Shown: in pieces, positions 1 to 11,300 of the stretch | How positions within the stretch are numbered: position 1 is the first letter of the stretch | How the letters are laid out: each line of letters opens with the position of its first letter | Source of the DNA: Asterias amurensis | Lineage: Eukaryota; Echinodermata; Asteroidea; Forcipulatida; Asteriidae | DNA: 64,000 nucleotides | Reading direction: 5' to 3' | Assembly: GCF_032118995.1 (NCBI RefSeq) | Contig: NC_092648.1 | Location: 1,007,001 to 1,071,000, forward strand | Program-made: the position numbers and the translations under genes | Notes under the pieces: generated by a model | What the model was told of the DNA's origin: nothing | What the model saw: only the letters and a program-made list of their open reading frames with translations | Database searches by the model: none

Positions 1-404
1 TTCATAGTGCTCATGAACAGTTAATGAATGTCTTTGAACAACAAATAAGACAATTGGTTTGTGATTTTTTTCTGACTATTTCAATTATGAACTATATAAT
101 AAAGACAATTTCAAATGACAATTTCTTGATTCTGCAAATTAACTCGTCCTAAGTTCTAAGATTAATCCTAAGTTAGGAAGAGTTCCGTGAAATCCACTGC
201 TGGGCCCTGGTGGTTTTCAGTTTACATATGAATGGTTTTTTGATAAAAAAGTAAATTTATGGGTAATAATTTTACCAGTGGTAGTAAAGGCAAGTCAAAC
301 CGATGATCCTGTTATATTTGTTGTTAATTGCTTTAGTTGATAAGAACAGTCACATTTACTTAGATTTTGATTGAAGTATTTGTTATTATGTTTAAATCCT
401 ACAG
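1..404 (+). other. Intron of the PARP-like gene (partial)
   Basis: No coding exon is visible before the acceptor at 401-404. Positions about 146-198 resemble one end of the palindromic 'taggactagtcctaa' element that is better preserved at 58985-59128. The rest is ordinary AT-rich intron. The exons carrying the earlier part of the PARP catalytic domain, including its histidine, must lie to the left of the window. Confidence 0.5.
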
Positions 405-1979
405 GGTTTATACACATCAGACACGTTTACAAAGAGTGACGCTTACTGCAGGAAAGACTACCACCCTTCCTCGGAGAAAAGCCACTTTCTGCTTCTGTGT
501 CAGGTAATTTAACAAAGGTTACCATAATAATAATATTCATTACAACAATAATAACAAATTCTTATGAAGTATATTTCACATAGTGCCCTGGTCATGTGAC
601 CATTAACATCCCTTTAATCTTTTTCAGCTCCCTGAGCTACCATGGCGCTCCGAAGGCTTTTTTATACAAAATATCAACCTGTCCCCTTGCAGGTACCCAT
701 TTATACCCTTTGGTGAAGAGAAGCAATTGTAATAAAGTATCTTGCTTAAGACACAAAGTATCATGATCGGGATTCGAACCTAGCAACATATTTGGACCCT
801 ATCAAATGTTGAGAATGATTATGCAATGGAAGGATTTTCAGCAAGGCCCAATTTCATAAAGGTGGTAAGCAGAAAATACTGCTTAGCAAATATTTGTGCT
901 AAACAAAATTTTAGTGGAGCACCAGTTGCAACAATGAAAAGATCATGGAGTTTTGGCTGGTAACCTGTTTCTGCTAAGCAAGGTTGCTCTATATTTCAAC
1001 TCCCTATTTCAATTGTCATATTTTAACCGGATTCATTTTGTATTTCATGACTCATTTTAGGTTGCACTTGGAGATTTGGGACCATATATTTATCGTGACA
1101 AGGATAACAATGCCTTCAATAGTTTGTTTGCCAACGGTAGGATGTTTCCCGATAAGAGGAGGGAGTTGTTACTTCCATCAGGTGAGTTGACTGTTGAACT
1201 CTTGTACAATATGGATCATTCAGATGTTTTAAGGCCATGTCATACAGAGCAATTTACATGCAATCAGTTCCAGGCAACCTCCAAGAAAAGAATCCATTCA
1301 CATTGGAATGTTCACATATTGTTCTTGGGATTCGTAAGAGGTATTGAACGGGGTGAAGGCGGGACAAAATTTGGGTGGTGACTTGGTTTGAAGCTGAACA
1401 GAAGTGAAGTTCCCGCACAAATGTAGCGTGGCGACGCTGATGTTTTACAGAACTGCACTTGGTTGGTTGAATATGGAAGCCCCGCCAATTGCAAAAATAC
1501 ATTCAAGGAAAACCCAGGGAAGAATGTGAAAGTTCATAACAAGACCAACTGGACATGGTTAAGCAAGCCCACCTAACAAACATGACAAATCTAGCCAAGG
1601 TGGTGTATTTTATCTGTGAGTGATAAAATGAAAAATCCATGTTACCATCATGCATTTTGCTTAGTGCTTTAGCAACAATGTGTAAAAATTAAAATACTCG
1701 CCAAGCTTTTCACATAATTCCATGTATCAGTATTGCCTACTGAGACATTCTGTAATAATGGCATCAGCAGTAATCATGTGTGAATATCTACCTCCTCGTT
1801 TTTCATTTCCCATTTACTAATTTTATTTGTTTTAATTCTTTTCAGGTGTGTCGTTAAATATTGGGAAACTGATCCAACAAGATCGTTACTGTCAATCCAA
1901 CAGTGACTATAACGAGTATGTGGTCAAAACTGAGGAGCAAGTTTGCCTGCGTTACTTGATACAATGCAGTAGTAAATAG
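405..1979 (+). CDS. PARP2/3-like ADP-ribosyltransferase, last three exons (partial)
   Basis: Exons are 405-503, 1061-1181 and 1846-1979, with GT-AG borders and matching phases (0, then 1). They encode the C-terminal part of a PARP catalytic domain, which transfers ADP-ribose from NAD+ to proteins, usually in DNA-break signalling. Exon 1 reads GLYTSDTFTKSDAYC, matching the PARP1 segment GIYFADMVSKSANYC; its Tyr corresponds to the Tyr of the H-Y-E triad. Exon 2 opens with VALGDLGPYIYRDKD, matching the 'EVALG' strand. Exon 3 ends YNEYVV...QVCLRYLIQ and then TAG; the Glu in YNEY is the catalytic Glu, typical of poly-ADP-ribosylating members. The 'LPSGVSLNIGK' stretch is closest to PARP2/3-type loops. 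The catalytic His and all N-terminal domains are outside the window, so the exact paralogue is open. The stop is followed by AT-rich 3' UTR. Confidence 0.87.
845..970. mobile_element. Partial 'GGGCCCAATTTCATA' MITE
   Basis: Starts with the terminal sequence ggcccaatttcata seen at the ends of the fuller copy at 9431-9723, followed by the same 'gcttagcaaa...gtgctaa' interior. The right terminus is not clear. It lies inside the first PARP intron in the window, which also holds a tempting but unneeded exon-like stretch at 627-691. Confidence 0.55.
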
Positions 1980-2522
1980 AGCTTCATCCAAATAATTACT
2001 GTACATGCCGATTTTCGGATTTCTTACACTTCTTCATGATTCTACTAAAGGCTGGGTTATAGTTGGTCCCGGGATGGTCGTGCGAATTTGTGTTGACTGT
2101 AATGAGATTATTCAAAGGTCTTTAAAGTGAATTAGGTTGAAAGATTTTATAGTAACTGTGATTAAAGGAATATTTTTAATTTTTGAAAAGCAATGGATTC
2201 TTATTAACTGAAATAATGAAACAAATCTTATCTTAAAATATCTTTATACTTGGAACAGAAACAACTCATAAATATGACTTATTATATATTATATCTTACA
2301 AAATAATTAGATGAGGTTTTCGGTAGTTCCATGTGTAAACCTCTTTTAAATAGTGTTGGTTCTGAAAAGAACCTGTGGTTGACAACTCAGCATTACAATC
2401 AGATTGGTAGCAATCAGATGCTTCAGACAAGCTACCAACTTACTTTTAGCAAAAATAGTAAAAAAATTAAATCAAGCTTTCAAAGTGTAAGTTTTAACCT
2501 TAAGAATCAATCATGAAATAAA
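1980..2522 (+). other. Probable 3' UTR of the PARP-like gene
   Basis: AT-rich sequence after the TAG stop. The first convincing poly(A) signal is AATAAA at 2517-2522, which would give a UTR of about 550 nt. No other structure stands out. Confidence 0.45.
2517..2522 (+). terminator. Candidate poly(A) signal AATAAA for the PARP-like gene
   Basis: Canonical hexamer downstream of the PARP stop, in a region without other coding signal. Inferred from position only. Confidence 0.4.
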
Positions 2523-2688
2523 CTCATCATGTATGTAAATTAATCAAAAATAGAGTGTTTACTCCTTATAGGAACATCTTTCCCTCGCACGTCACTCTTT
2601 GGGATTGATGACGTTTTAATAAAACCACTGCTATTATCTAGTTGATGTATTATACACCTAGTTGCTATATAATTAAGGGAATCAATGT

Positions 2689-2830
2689 GTGGTGAAGTGG
2701 TTTTCAACTAGTGGTTTAGTCCCAAGGAGGCCTGGTTCTTGATAATTTTACCGAGATGAAGTAGAGATAAATTATCAAGAACCAGGCCTCGGCGGGTTTA
2801 AATCAATAGTTGAAAACCGATTCAACACAC
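2689..2830. mobile_element. Hairpin MITE with ~60-bp arms
   Basis: The left arm begins gtgtggtgaagtggttttca and the right arm ends in its near-complement (gaaaaccgattcaacacac). The inner arms, around aggcctggttcttgataa, pair almost perfectly, leaving a loop of about 20 bp. It has no coding capacity, so it is a short non-autonomous inverted-repeat element. Confidence 0.75.
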
Positions 2831-4600
2831 TTTGATTCCCATTCATAAATACCTTTTCGGTCAAAAACATCATCACTTTTTGGTCAAAAAGTTAAATAAA
2901 TGCACAAATTATAATTGTTAAATGATTTCTTTCAACACAACACCCCTCCAGCTATGAAATGGTAAAGCCCTCCGCCGCCCTCGGGTAAACAACTCCTTAT
3001 AAGGGAATGCTGTGCGCGGCGCGCGTATTGCGTGATGTGGCACAACTGTTTCAGCCGTTGCTCTCGACCAATAGGAATGAAGAAACTGTCTTAAAAGAAC
3101 AGGTGCAAGGTCGCGTGTCACGCCCATGAATTCCACTAATAGGAATAGCGAAACTGTCTGAGGTATTTATGAGAGCTGTATATTGCCAACTATGAATTCT
3201 TTTTTTTAATATCTCATAAATTGTATTAGTGCAATAATGCTGACACAACTCAAGTCATTAATCATTTTCTCAAGTATTTTAATCAACATGTCAACAATAC
3301 TTTATATATCTATTTTACTGTATATCTTAAAGTTAGAAAAAGAATTCTTTCAAATCCAGACTGATTACTATTGCCTTAGATACAATACAATTTAGTACAG
3401 ATGTAAATACTGTTAGTATGTACCAAGGCATGTCTTAATTATTTTCTTTCCACAAAAATTGTGTCTTGTTGTAGACATTATTGATAGTATGTTAACTTGG
3501 GGAACACAATAAGTTCTACAATGTTTAAAAAGGTGAAAGTTTTTTGTACCACTTTGTTTGGTCTTTAGTTAAGGACCTTTTTGGTTGAATGAATCTTGTG
3601 GAGAGGATGTTATGACCATTTTGATACAAGCTACTTAAAGCCATTGGTCTCCACTGGTCTGAATTTTGTAATTTTAAACTCAATAGATTTTAATAGGTTT
3701 ACATGGCAAGGAGGTTGCACTTAATTTCAGTAAAAAGAATTAGTTCATTTAATCATTAACATTTTTCTAATACATAAAGAAATTTATCGTATTAAAAGTC
3801 CTGATATACAAAACAACTTACGAAAAAAATGATGTTTAAAATTTACCCATATAGGGCTTAGAATCTGTTACAAGTCAACCTTCTAGAAATTCAAAACTGT
3901 TTTATTCAATGCATTGATTTGTGCTGTTTAAATTTATTGTAGTAATAAAATTTGGTAAAACAAAAAAAATACTATTGTACAACTCTGAAAAAGTAACATA
4001 CTTATTCAGTTTTGTTTTGCATTTGGTTTAGGTACTGCTCATATACATGGCTCAGAAAATTTGATTCTATTGTTCAATGTTAATTTAAATATAAAATTAA
4101 TCAAACTTGTAATTTCAAGGTATGGGGTTCAAATCCCCCAGCAAAGATTCCAGAACGAACGTCTAGAATAAGTATTGTCGTCTAGTTACTGAATCACAAT
4201 TTCTTGATTTGTTTAATTCATAATCATATACATCAAACCAATGTTTGTGAGAGAGAAATTGGCTGTTGCTAGCTTGGTGTTTATATCCCCTTGTGGGAGT
4301 TTGCGGAGTTCCCTTGGTGGGAAGATCATCCAAACACAATTTACAGGAGCGAGACTTGAACCAACCAAGTCTAGATTAAGCGCCATGAGTGTCACTGCGT
4401 GACAGAACTGAGCGCTGTTATTATAATACCAGCACTCTTCTAACTCAGCTATCCAGCCCCATGTTGGCGATCTCCCTATTAGTCTTTGTTTAGGGGTGCC
4501 AAAGCTGAAACTGAAAACAAGAACACATTATAATCATTGTTTCTCTTCAATATTCTTAGCTTGCTGGCGATACATGTTGTCAATGTACATTTACATCATA
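2831..4600. other. Intergenic stretch between two convergent genes
   Basis: AT-rich, with no exon I can support. A small GC-richer block at 2940-3140 contains 'gcgcggcgcgcg' but no promoter context. Around 4118-4145 is 'ggggttcaaatcccccag', a B-box-like tRNA remnant. At about 4300-4470 a tRNA-like or SINE-like remnant reads on the minus strand (gcgagacttgaaccaacc). Confidence 0.4.
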
Positions 4601-4607
4601 CTAAAGA

Positions 4608-7568
4608 CTAACCACCAAGCACTGACTCTTCATTAGCATGGAGCTCTGACATTAATGCCTCAACCTCTTCCTCATCTTCCTGATCTTGTCTTACATCATC
4701 ATCCTCTTCACTACCTGAGGAGGAGGTTGACGATGAGGGAGGTGAGGTACTAAACCATCTTGGAGTGACGGAGTACTTCATTGCTGTCCATAAACTGTCT
4801 CCTGTTTTTTCCTGTAGGACTGGATCACTTATCACACCTCTAGCCACATCTTTACCTGTTAATGACAACAATAAAAATTTGGTTCAGGAATGCTTCAAAA
4901 CTTGATTACTAGCTCTCTTAGACTCAATAGCTGCTGTTAAAGTGGGGATCGCTTTGTGGCGTGTCTAGGTCAAGTGTCTAGTTCACTGGACCAAAGCTCT
5001 TGTGTTGTCATGTGTTGTCAGAAGCAGAGTGTGGGTTCGAATCATGGTCATGACACTATGTCCTTTGGCAAAAAATGTTATGAAGGCAGTGCATTCTGCT
5101 CTACTAGCCAGGCTCCTAGTGAGGCTTCTTATTATTTCCACACATACTAGATATTGTGTTTAAGCCAGAACTAGACGCAGTTCCTAGTAATATTATTGTA
5201 CTCGGCAATCTCCTCATGCATTCTTGCTATGCTAGGGGCATCTACCCACTTGCTCCTAGTGAGCGATACCCATACCTTCATCCTTATGGACTGTGAAGGG
5301 GATAACCCTGGTTCAGCCCCAGGAGTAGGTTGCAACATACCCCTGGTGACAAATTATTTGGGTCAATAGCCCAAATCAGTTTAGTAGCTCTCGCCTTGCG
5401 AGATGGGCGATACCTGTGTTGTAAAGCGCTATTATAAGAACTTTATATATTGAACTAATACAATCTGTTTACATACCAAGTGTAGTTGCCTGACTAACTA
5501 CTACTTCAGACTTGAGAACATCTTTAAAGAATGATGCCGTCAGATTTTTCACTTCGTCTTCTTCAAAGACATTCCCGAGAAGACTCTTGACTGCATCAAT
5601 CGTCTCTCGATCCGATAATATAATCTTGAGCATTGACTTCATGATGATCTTAGTGTCTTCTTCATTCAATGCTGTGATTATGACCTGATTGGAATTTTCA
5701 AAAGGGACAAAGATACAAAATTCAATTAGTGGAGGGTTGTTGCCGAGCAATATAGTACACTGTAAGCTCTGTCACTCGCAGTGTGGGTTTGATTCCCAGC
5801 CTGGCAGGTCGCTATGCTTGTTTCCTCGCGCAAGATACTTTAAATACCCTAATTGCTTTGTCCCCTTGATTAGACATAACTCCAATGATTCCTGTGTAAC
5901 TAGGATTGGTAGTGCACAAAGTACAACCCAGAACATTACCATGAAAGAGTCGGGGTTAACTCCGGTATTTCTGGTTAATCACAAGCACCTTTGTTTTCAG
6001 GTTTCCTGAAGCTTCTCAGGTACAGTGAATAGGTTCACTTTCGTGGTACCTTGGTTTTAATATCAGAAACTCATAATACTCGAAAGAACACTAACAGAAG
6101 CCTCTGTAGAAGAAAGTTTAGCATCCATTCTATGCTTTCTTTTTCAGTAGTTACTATTCCGCATTGTTTTGTTTGACAATCCGAATCGTCACGCAAAACG
6201 ATGCGTGCATGTTGTGTTTGAACTAGACACTCTTTATTCAGCTTTTAGTTTCCTGATTTGTTTGAAAACAGGAAAGACATAATTACCTGTTTGATAGTTG
6301 CTGTCAGCTGAGCTTTGGTTTTAGGATCCTGTAATACTCCCATCACTAATGCATTCATAGCTCGTCTAGTTTCACTTCGCTGTAACACCATCGTTACAAA
6401 CTGACTCGCTAACTCATGCATTGGTTCATCATTCAGTAGAGCATTCAATAAACCTTTAGCAAATTCTTCTGCTTTATCGGCGACGACGCGGTCATCCAAA
6501 GAACGAGAAGCTACTTGGGATACCTCATCTGCTACATTCTCTCGGATGGATTCACGGAAAGTGTAAACGCTTATTCCTGTAAGATAACCATAAGAATGTT
6601 ATGTAATAGATGTTAAATTTGCATCGGGGATAAAGAATATTAATTTTTTTGGTTTTTACCCATACACCGATTTGTGTTAGCACTGTATACTCAGTACTTT
6701 CCCGAGTCCTGTGAAAAAATATCACAGGCATGTTACTCAGGTGGGATTCGAACCCACGACCCTTGCAATTCTAGAGCAGTGTCTTACCAACTAGACTACC
6801 GAATCCCACCCGAGTAACATGCCTGTGATATTTTTTCACAGGACTCGGGAAAGTACCGAGTATACAGTGCTAACACACATCGGTGTATGGGTAAAAACCA
6901 AAAAAATTAAGAATGTTATGCATGGTTTTGTTGATAGAAATTGCCACTGCATCTGCGTAAATGAACTAATGGCAAGACAAACACTTCACAAATTGAAAAC
7001 ATCCAAATAAAAAAAAATTAAAGTAATCGTACCTAAAATGACAAGGACAGCAAAGCCGATGCGCACTGTCGAATAACCATGGTAACGAAGTGAATCCTCC
7101 AATCTCTGAAGGTTAACTAACACTGTGTCATGATGATGAAGTGTTGGAGGTTTCTTGCTTTCATCGTTATAAAATCTCTTCAGGATTGTACTACAACTGT
7201 TCCTTGTGAAAGTATTGTGGTTAGAATGGAGTAGGCCCATTGAATTAAAAGTTGCTTTGGTCTGTGAACAACCATAAAACCTTGGTGAAGACACAGACTT
7301 TTTGAATCCAAGTAAACACTGAGGTTTTATTGGTGAATATAAATGTAGCTTCTTGGTTATGCTGGAGCATTGAGGTAGGATTCCTCCATGGCTGGAGGGT
7401 ATATCAGGCTTCCAGCAGAATGTCCTGTTTTGATTTTTGTGTCTACTTTGATTCTGACGGATGTAGAAGAACAGCGCAGGTGAACATTTCTGCTTGATGA
7501 AGTAACGTGGAGAAATTCTTGAGAGAAATGAAGACATGGCTGACTCCTTGGTTGATGTTTCTAACATG
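4608..7568 (-). CDS. Conserved mitochondrial-type membrane protein with helical repeats (complete CDS, family not named)
   Basis: Coding exons are 7033-7568 (start ATG 7565-7567), 6287-6576, 5477-5684 and 4608-4855. All have GT-AG junctions and consistent phases, and together give 426 residues. The N-terminus is Ser/Arg/Lys-rich, low in acidic residues, with a second Met at codon 11 (MSSFLSRISPRYF), as in mitochondrial presequences. One membrane helix lies near residues 167-185 (GFAVLVILGISVY). It is followed by about 180 residues of repeated amphipathic helices, many opening with an acidic or DP turn (LQDPKTKAQL, LSDRETIDAV, FEEDEVKNL, ISDPVLQEKTG). Then come SLWTAMKYSVTPRWF and an acidic Ser/Glu-rich tail (SEEDDDVRQDQEDEEE) ending ...VLGG. 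I do not recognise a named family. The architecture suggests a single-pass mitochondrial inner-membrane protein; this is inference. The acceptor lies directly before the first ATG, so a non-coding first exon must lie upstream. Confidence 0.85.
4945..5450 (+). mobile_element. tRNA-headed SINE, old copy
   Basis: Lies in the last intron of the minus-strand gene. The head 'gcagagtgtgggttcgaatcatggtcatgacac' contains a pol III B box (ggttcgaatca). The tail 'gttgtaaagcgctattata' matches the tail of the better copy at 52913-53280 (aaagcgctatttaaa). The middle is diverged. Confidence 0.65.
5735..5850 (+). mobile_element. SINE head fragment
   Basis: Contains 'gttgccgagcaatat' and 'gcagtgtgggtttgattcccagcc', corresponding to the head of the SINE family at 52913 and 57179. 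The rest of the element is not recognisable. Intronic. Confidence 0.45.
6602..6915 (-). mobile_element. Fold-back tRNA-related SINE (two arms around one tRNA-like head)
   Basis: On the minus strand the centre (6740-6811) reads like a tRNA head, with 'tagtctagttggtaagac' (A-box region) and 'gtgggttcgaatcccacc' (B box). Both flanks are the same ~100-bp SINE body in opposite orientation: 6643-6739 is nearly the reverse complement of 6812-6909 (blocks such as cacaggactcgggaaagta and gtatgggtaaaaacc). The family tail 'tctttatccccgatgcaaa' is present only on the left side. The transcript could fold into a ~100-bp hairpin within the first intron between coding exons. Confidence 0.75.
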
Positions 7569-8880
7569 CTAAAAGTAACAAGAAAAATGCTACATCATGA
7601 TATTTGACAAAAGAATCTTGAAAAGTACGGAATATCAATATTTATTTATTAATAAGATTAATAAGAAATATTTATTGTTGTCACTTTTGGAAAACAGAAT
7701 GCTCATCTATGTCTATGACACTCCACACAACAAGAATCTAGGCAAGGAAGGTGAGGATTTAACCACCGTCCTCAGATTCAGAACAAATGTCATGGTTACC
7801 AAATTATATGACATGAAAAGAGTAACATAATGTTACATATCGACACATGATGATGTTGACTTGGTACTTCTACTTGTCATGTCAGCTTGTAAATGTAAAC
7901 ATGGAGGTAGAATTACTACCTCCATGATCATGATGTAAACAATCATTATCATTATCAACAATCAGTCAGACTCAGAGTCAGACAGTAAACAAAGTGCCCC
8001 CAATATTGAATATTACTACAAACCTGACTAAAAGTACACTTAAACAGTGATTTTCCAGCTACCCAGCCTTACCATGTGTGTTTAAGTATTGTTCCGGTAT
8101 TCTTGAGCATACAAAATATGAAAACTCTGCTTATGAAAATCATCTAAAATCACACAAACTTCGTACACTGACACTCACTGCTGTTGGAAAGCAGACGACA
8201 GTCAACAGCGCCCTCAGTTGACAGACACGGTACGGTACATAGACTCGCCACCCGTCTTACTTTTGTTGATAAACAAACCGCCTTGGGTGGCATGGACGGC
8301 CAAAATGTTAGTAAAACACTCAATTGTATTAACAGATGTTTTAACAAAATTCAAAATTCTATGCAATCTTTCAATTATATAAAATACCTTCCATCATTAT
8401 TTAATTTGTTTTCAACAAAATCAACACAATTGTTTTGAATATGCTTGTACATTATTACAACAAACGCGATCTATTTTTGATTTGCATTTATGGCTTTCCA
8501 TAGTTCTCCGACCTGCGCCTGGCAAAAACTTTGGCTGTCGACTTTCCTTGCCGAGACAAAAATAGTCGATTCTTGTCAAGAATCGATTCCAGTTTTTGTT
8601 AACTTCATGCTACTTTTGCCTATAGATTAGCGTTGTGTTTTCAAAAATTAGTGTTCTTTAGAACATCGACTTTAGTAACCGGCTGGTGTTTCGGTTATTA
8701 TTTGGAAATTGGTATCATTACTTGATACCGCACATTGGGCAAAACAATTCGCCTCATACTAGCTAAAAATGTAGTTTCAAAAACGTTTAAGCACTTTTGC
8801 ATAGTCAAAGTATATTCAAATTACTGCCGCAATTGTTAAAGTTGTTGAAACAATTGCGTTTACTAAGTTAATTTAAAGAG
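7569..8880. other. Upstream region of the minus-strand mitochondrial-type gene
   Basis: No coding exon supported. On the minus strand a GC-richer patch at about 8180-8310 ends in a good donor (acaaaa|gtaaga, at 8255-8261) and is a possible non-coding first exon and promoter. It holds an upstream ATG that would not run in frame into the 7568 exon. The remainder is AT-rich with no recognised repeat. Confidence 0.3.
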
Positions 8881-8889
8881 AGCGTCAGA

Positions 8890-9065
8890 CCAAACTATAA
8901 AGAGTGAAAGAGCCCGTATCCGAACTAGCCACTACAGCTACGGCTATGGCTAGATTTCCGCGCCATGCGTTAAAGTATAGGACATCCTTAGCAACACACT
9001 TAATAACAGCCGTAGCCGTCTAGTGAGCCGTTTAAACCTGCGCACGCGCACACTACTGCCTTTCC
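8890..9065. mobile_element. MITE-like remnant with 'agccgtagc' ends
   Basis: Two inverted blocks, 'ctacagctacggctatgg' and 'aacagccgtagccgtctag', flank a short GC-richer interior. It looks like a short inverted-repeat element. The boundaries are approximate. Confidence 0.45.
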
Positions 9066-9430
9066 TGGTGTGATTTTTGAAGAGGCGTACACGTGAAGAA
9101 AAAAAAGTCGAGGTAAATTCCTATTATTTCTTCATTTATCACAGCTTTTACTTCATTTAAATAAACCTAACATATCTTGACGTATTCTTGCATGAAATTA
9201 TAAACTTTGCTCTTGCATAGCTTATCAGAGTTCCACAAATTATGAGTTTAATGTTAGGTGTACAACGGACAAATTTGTTTAAAATGGCGATTTTACCCGC
9301 CGTGTTACATTAAACCGATTACTTTGCGTATGGCGCCACCACTTTTTCACTCATTTTTACGAAAAGGATATCTCATTGAGGTTAATAAGATACTATATTG
9401 TTTCAAATCGAATGAAATCAGATTCATTCA

Positions 9431-9723
9431 GGGCCCAATTTCATAGACCCCTTTAGAGATGCTTAACGGTAAGCAAATTTTCTTGCTTACTGTTGCAGAA
9501 AAATTTGCCTAAGCCTTAGCGTATTTCACAGATTAGCAGAAAAATTGGTTGGCCATATTGCGCGTTTTCCATGGATTTGCATTGTGACGTCATTTATTTT
9601 CACGCGGTAAGCACCGGAAGGTTAGCATGCCTTTTTGTGTGCTAATGGTTAGCAGCGCTATGAAATGGAAATCAGACAGTAAGCACAAAATCGGCCACTA
9701 AGCAGCGCTATGAAATTGGGCCC
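9431..9723. mobile_element. Full-length MITE, termini GGGCCCAATTTCATAG
   Basis: Perfect 16-bp terminal inverted repeats: gggcccaatttcatag on the left and ctatgaaattgggccc on the right. The ~260-bp interior has no open frame and subterminal repeats of 'agcagcgctatgaaa'. Best copy in the window; relatives are at 845, 38492, 61316 and 62984. Confidence 0.85.
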
Positions 9724-9862
9724 AGATTACTGTTTAGTTAGGTTACTTAACCAAGTAGCAAGCCCACCGGCACGCCCCTTTTTTTGGGTGTCATTTTTTA
9801 GGGGTCCAACAGAAAATCCACAACAGATAAAAACTAACTAAATTGAAGCACCGTTGAATATT

Positions 9863-9936
9863 ACAAAGTAAGGTTTTTGTGCTAATAATTATTTTGAGTA
9901 GTTACTATACTAATGGTGTCCCACTGCCTTCAACTT
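9863..9936. mobile_element. Right-end fragment of the 'cactggacac' MITE
   Basis: 'gtgctaataattattttgagtagttac...ggtgtcc..tgccttcaa' matches the right end of the fuller element at 22122-22508. Confidence 0.55.
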
Positions 9937-9949
9937 ATTTGTGTAAATA

Positions 9950-10920
9950 AAGGATTCGAGAAAGACTCTGCTAGGGTCGAATTGTCAGGCCACTAACTAT
10001 TTTTTTGCATTTATACCATCGACCCATTTGGTTGGTAAGTTGTTTGCAACAGCTAATTCTATTTTCTCATGTATTTATATGGAATGATCCTTGTGAATTG
10101 TTAGAAAAAAAGTTTTTTTTTAATTCATGATCCCCAAACAATGTTAAATGTAAAATAATTTTGAAGCTTAATGAAATAAATTTGACCTCTGGAAAACTAT
10201 TACCCCAACATGTAAACTGGTTTTTATTCTGTGTTTTGTCTGTGATTTATGTTTTGTCGATCAGTGTTTGGTTCTCTTGAGGGTTAACAAAAACAAATCT
10301 TTTGAATGTCAGCAAGTGTTTTATTGTCTTGTTCAAACAAACACTTTCAAGTTAATTACACATTTGATTGTATCCTACCTGAAATATTGAGTTGTCAAAT
10401 AAAATTTTCCAAAGATTCCCTTAAACATGTAATATAGTTTATGCAACGGCACATGAGTAATGCAACACTACAAGGTAATGGGTTAAGGCCCTAGGAGGAG
10501 AAAACAAAAAGAATATCAATTTTTATTCTTCACGTGTACATATTTTCAGTCATGGTTTTAATACATGTAACCTTACCCCACAAATTCACTTTGTCCGACA
10601 CGTTTTCTCATACTCTTGGTAAAATCAGAGACAGTAGATAATAATTGTAAAAGTTGAAAGACAACTTTATTTGCCTGCAGTCAATCAAGACGAAAAACGG
10701 CCCGTTTTGTGTTTTGTCATTAATTTAAGGAATTTAACACCAGATATTTGTCAAGAAATGTTTCTTGTTGAGTTTCGTTTTAAAATCTTTTTATTAAATA
10801 AAGACTAAGGCAATACTTAATTTGCTAATTATTTAGTTGATTATTGTTGATTTGTTGGAGTACTGTTGTTAAAATGGAAATAAATGTTACAATTAACACA
10901 TCAAATTAAATTGTGGTGTT
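9950..10920. other. AT-rich stretch with no gene seen
   Basis: Begins with 'agaaagactctgctagggtcga', one arm of a hairpin that recurs in each A/B unit at 13.4-17.1 kb. The remainder is plain AT-rich sequence without ORFs, splice pairs or repeats that I can support. Confidence 0.4.
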
Positions 10921-11023
10921 TGACTTACTTTGAGGGAACAATCTCAAGCAGCCAACTGCAGCTGGTGAAAGAACGAAGATTCTAGAATGAGATGGTGCAG
11001 GACTGGTAGTGAGCCAGCTATGC

Positions 11024-11300
11024 TGCGGTGTATAGGACTGGTAGTGATCCAGCTATAATGCTGAGGTGTATTCAAGCATTCACCTGGAGTGAACCTAATC
11101 CACTGATGTCATCCAACCAGAGTGGAGATGTATAGGACTGATAGTGATCCAGCTATGCTGAGGTGTATTCAAGTATTCACCTGGAGGTGAACCTAAGCCA
11201 CTGATGTCATCCAACCAGAGTGGAGATGATATAGGACTGGTAGTGATCCAGCTATGCTGAGGTGTATTCAAGTATGCACCTGGAGTGAACCTAAAGCAAT
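11024..11300. repeat. Tandem repeat, ~100-bp unit, nearly three copies
   Basis: Copies begin with 'tataggactg(g/a)tagtgatcc' at 11031, 11131 and about 11230. They share 'gctgaggtgtattcaag' and 'ccactgatgtcatccaacc'. Units differ by a few substitutions and small indels. It lies just before the exon-like array and could belong to the same transcript. Confidence 0.8.

Noticed and set aside
627-691. Exon-like block between PARP exons (good acceptor and gtaccc donor)
   Set aside because: Joining 503 directly to 1061 gives the PARP 'FLLLCQVALGDLG' order in phase; including 627-691 moves the following exon into a wrong frame.
6740-6811. Functional tRNA gene on the minus strand
   Set aside because: A and B boxes are good, but the sequence is embedded in a SINE body shared with 19160, 55010 and 58226, and its ends pair with the SINE arms and not as an acceptor stem.
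8150-8347. Short minus-strand ORF as the start of the mitochondrial-type protein
   Set aside because: If spliced at the donor near 8261 to 7568, its frame does not match the protein; it is better read as possible 5' UTR.
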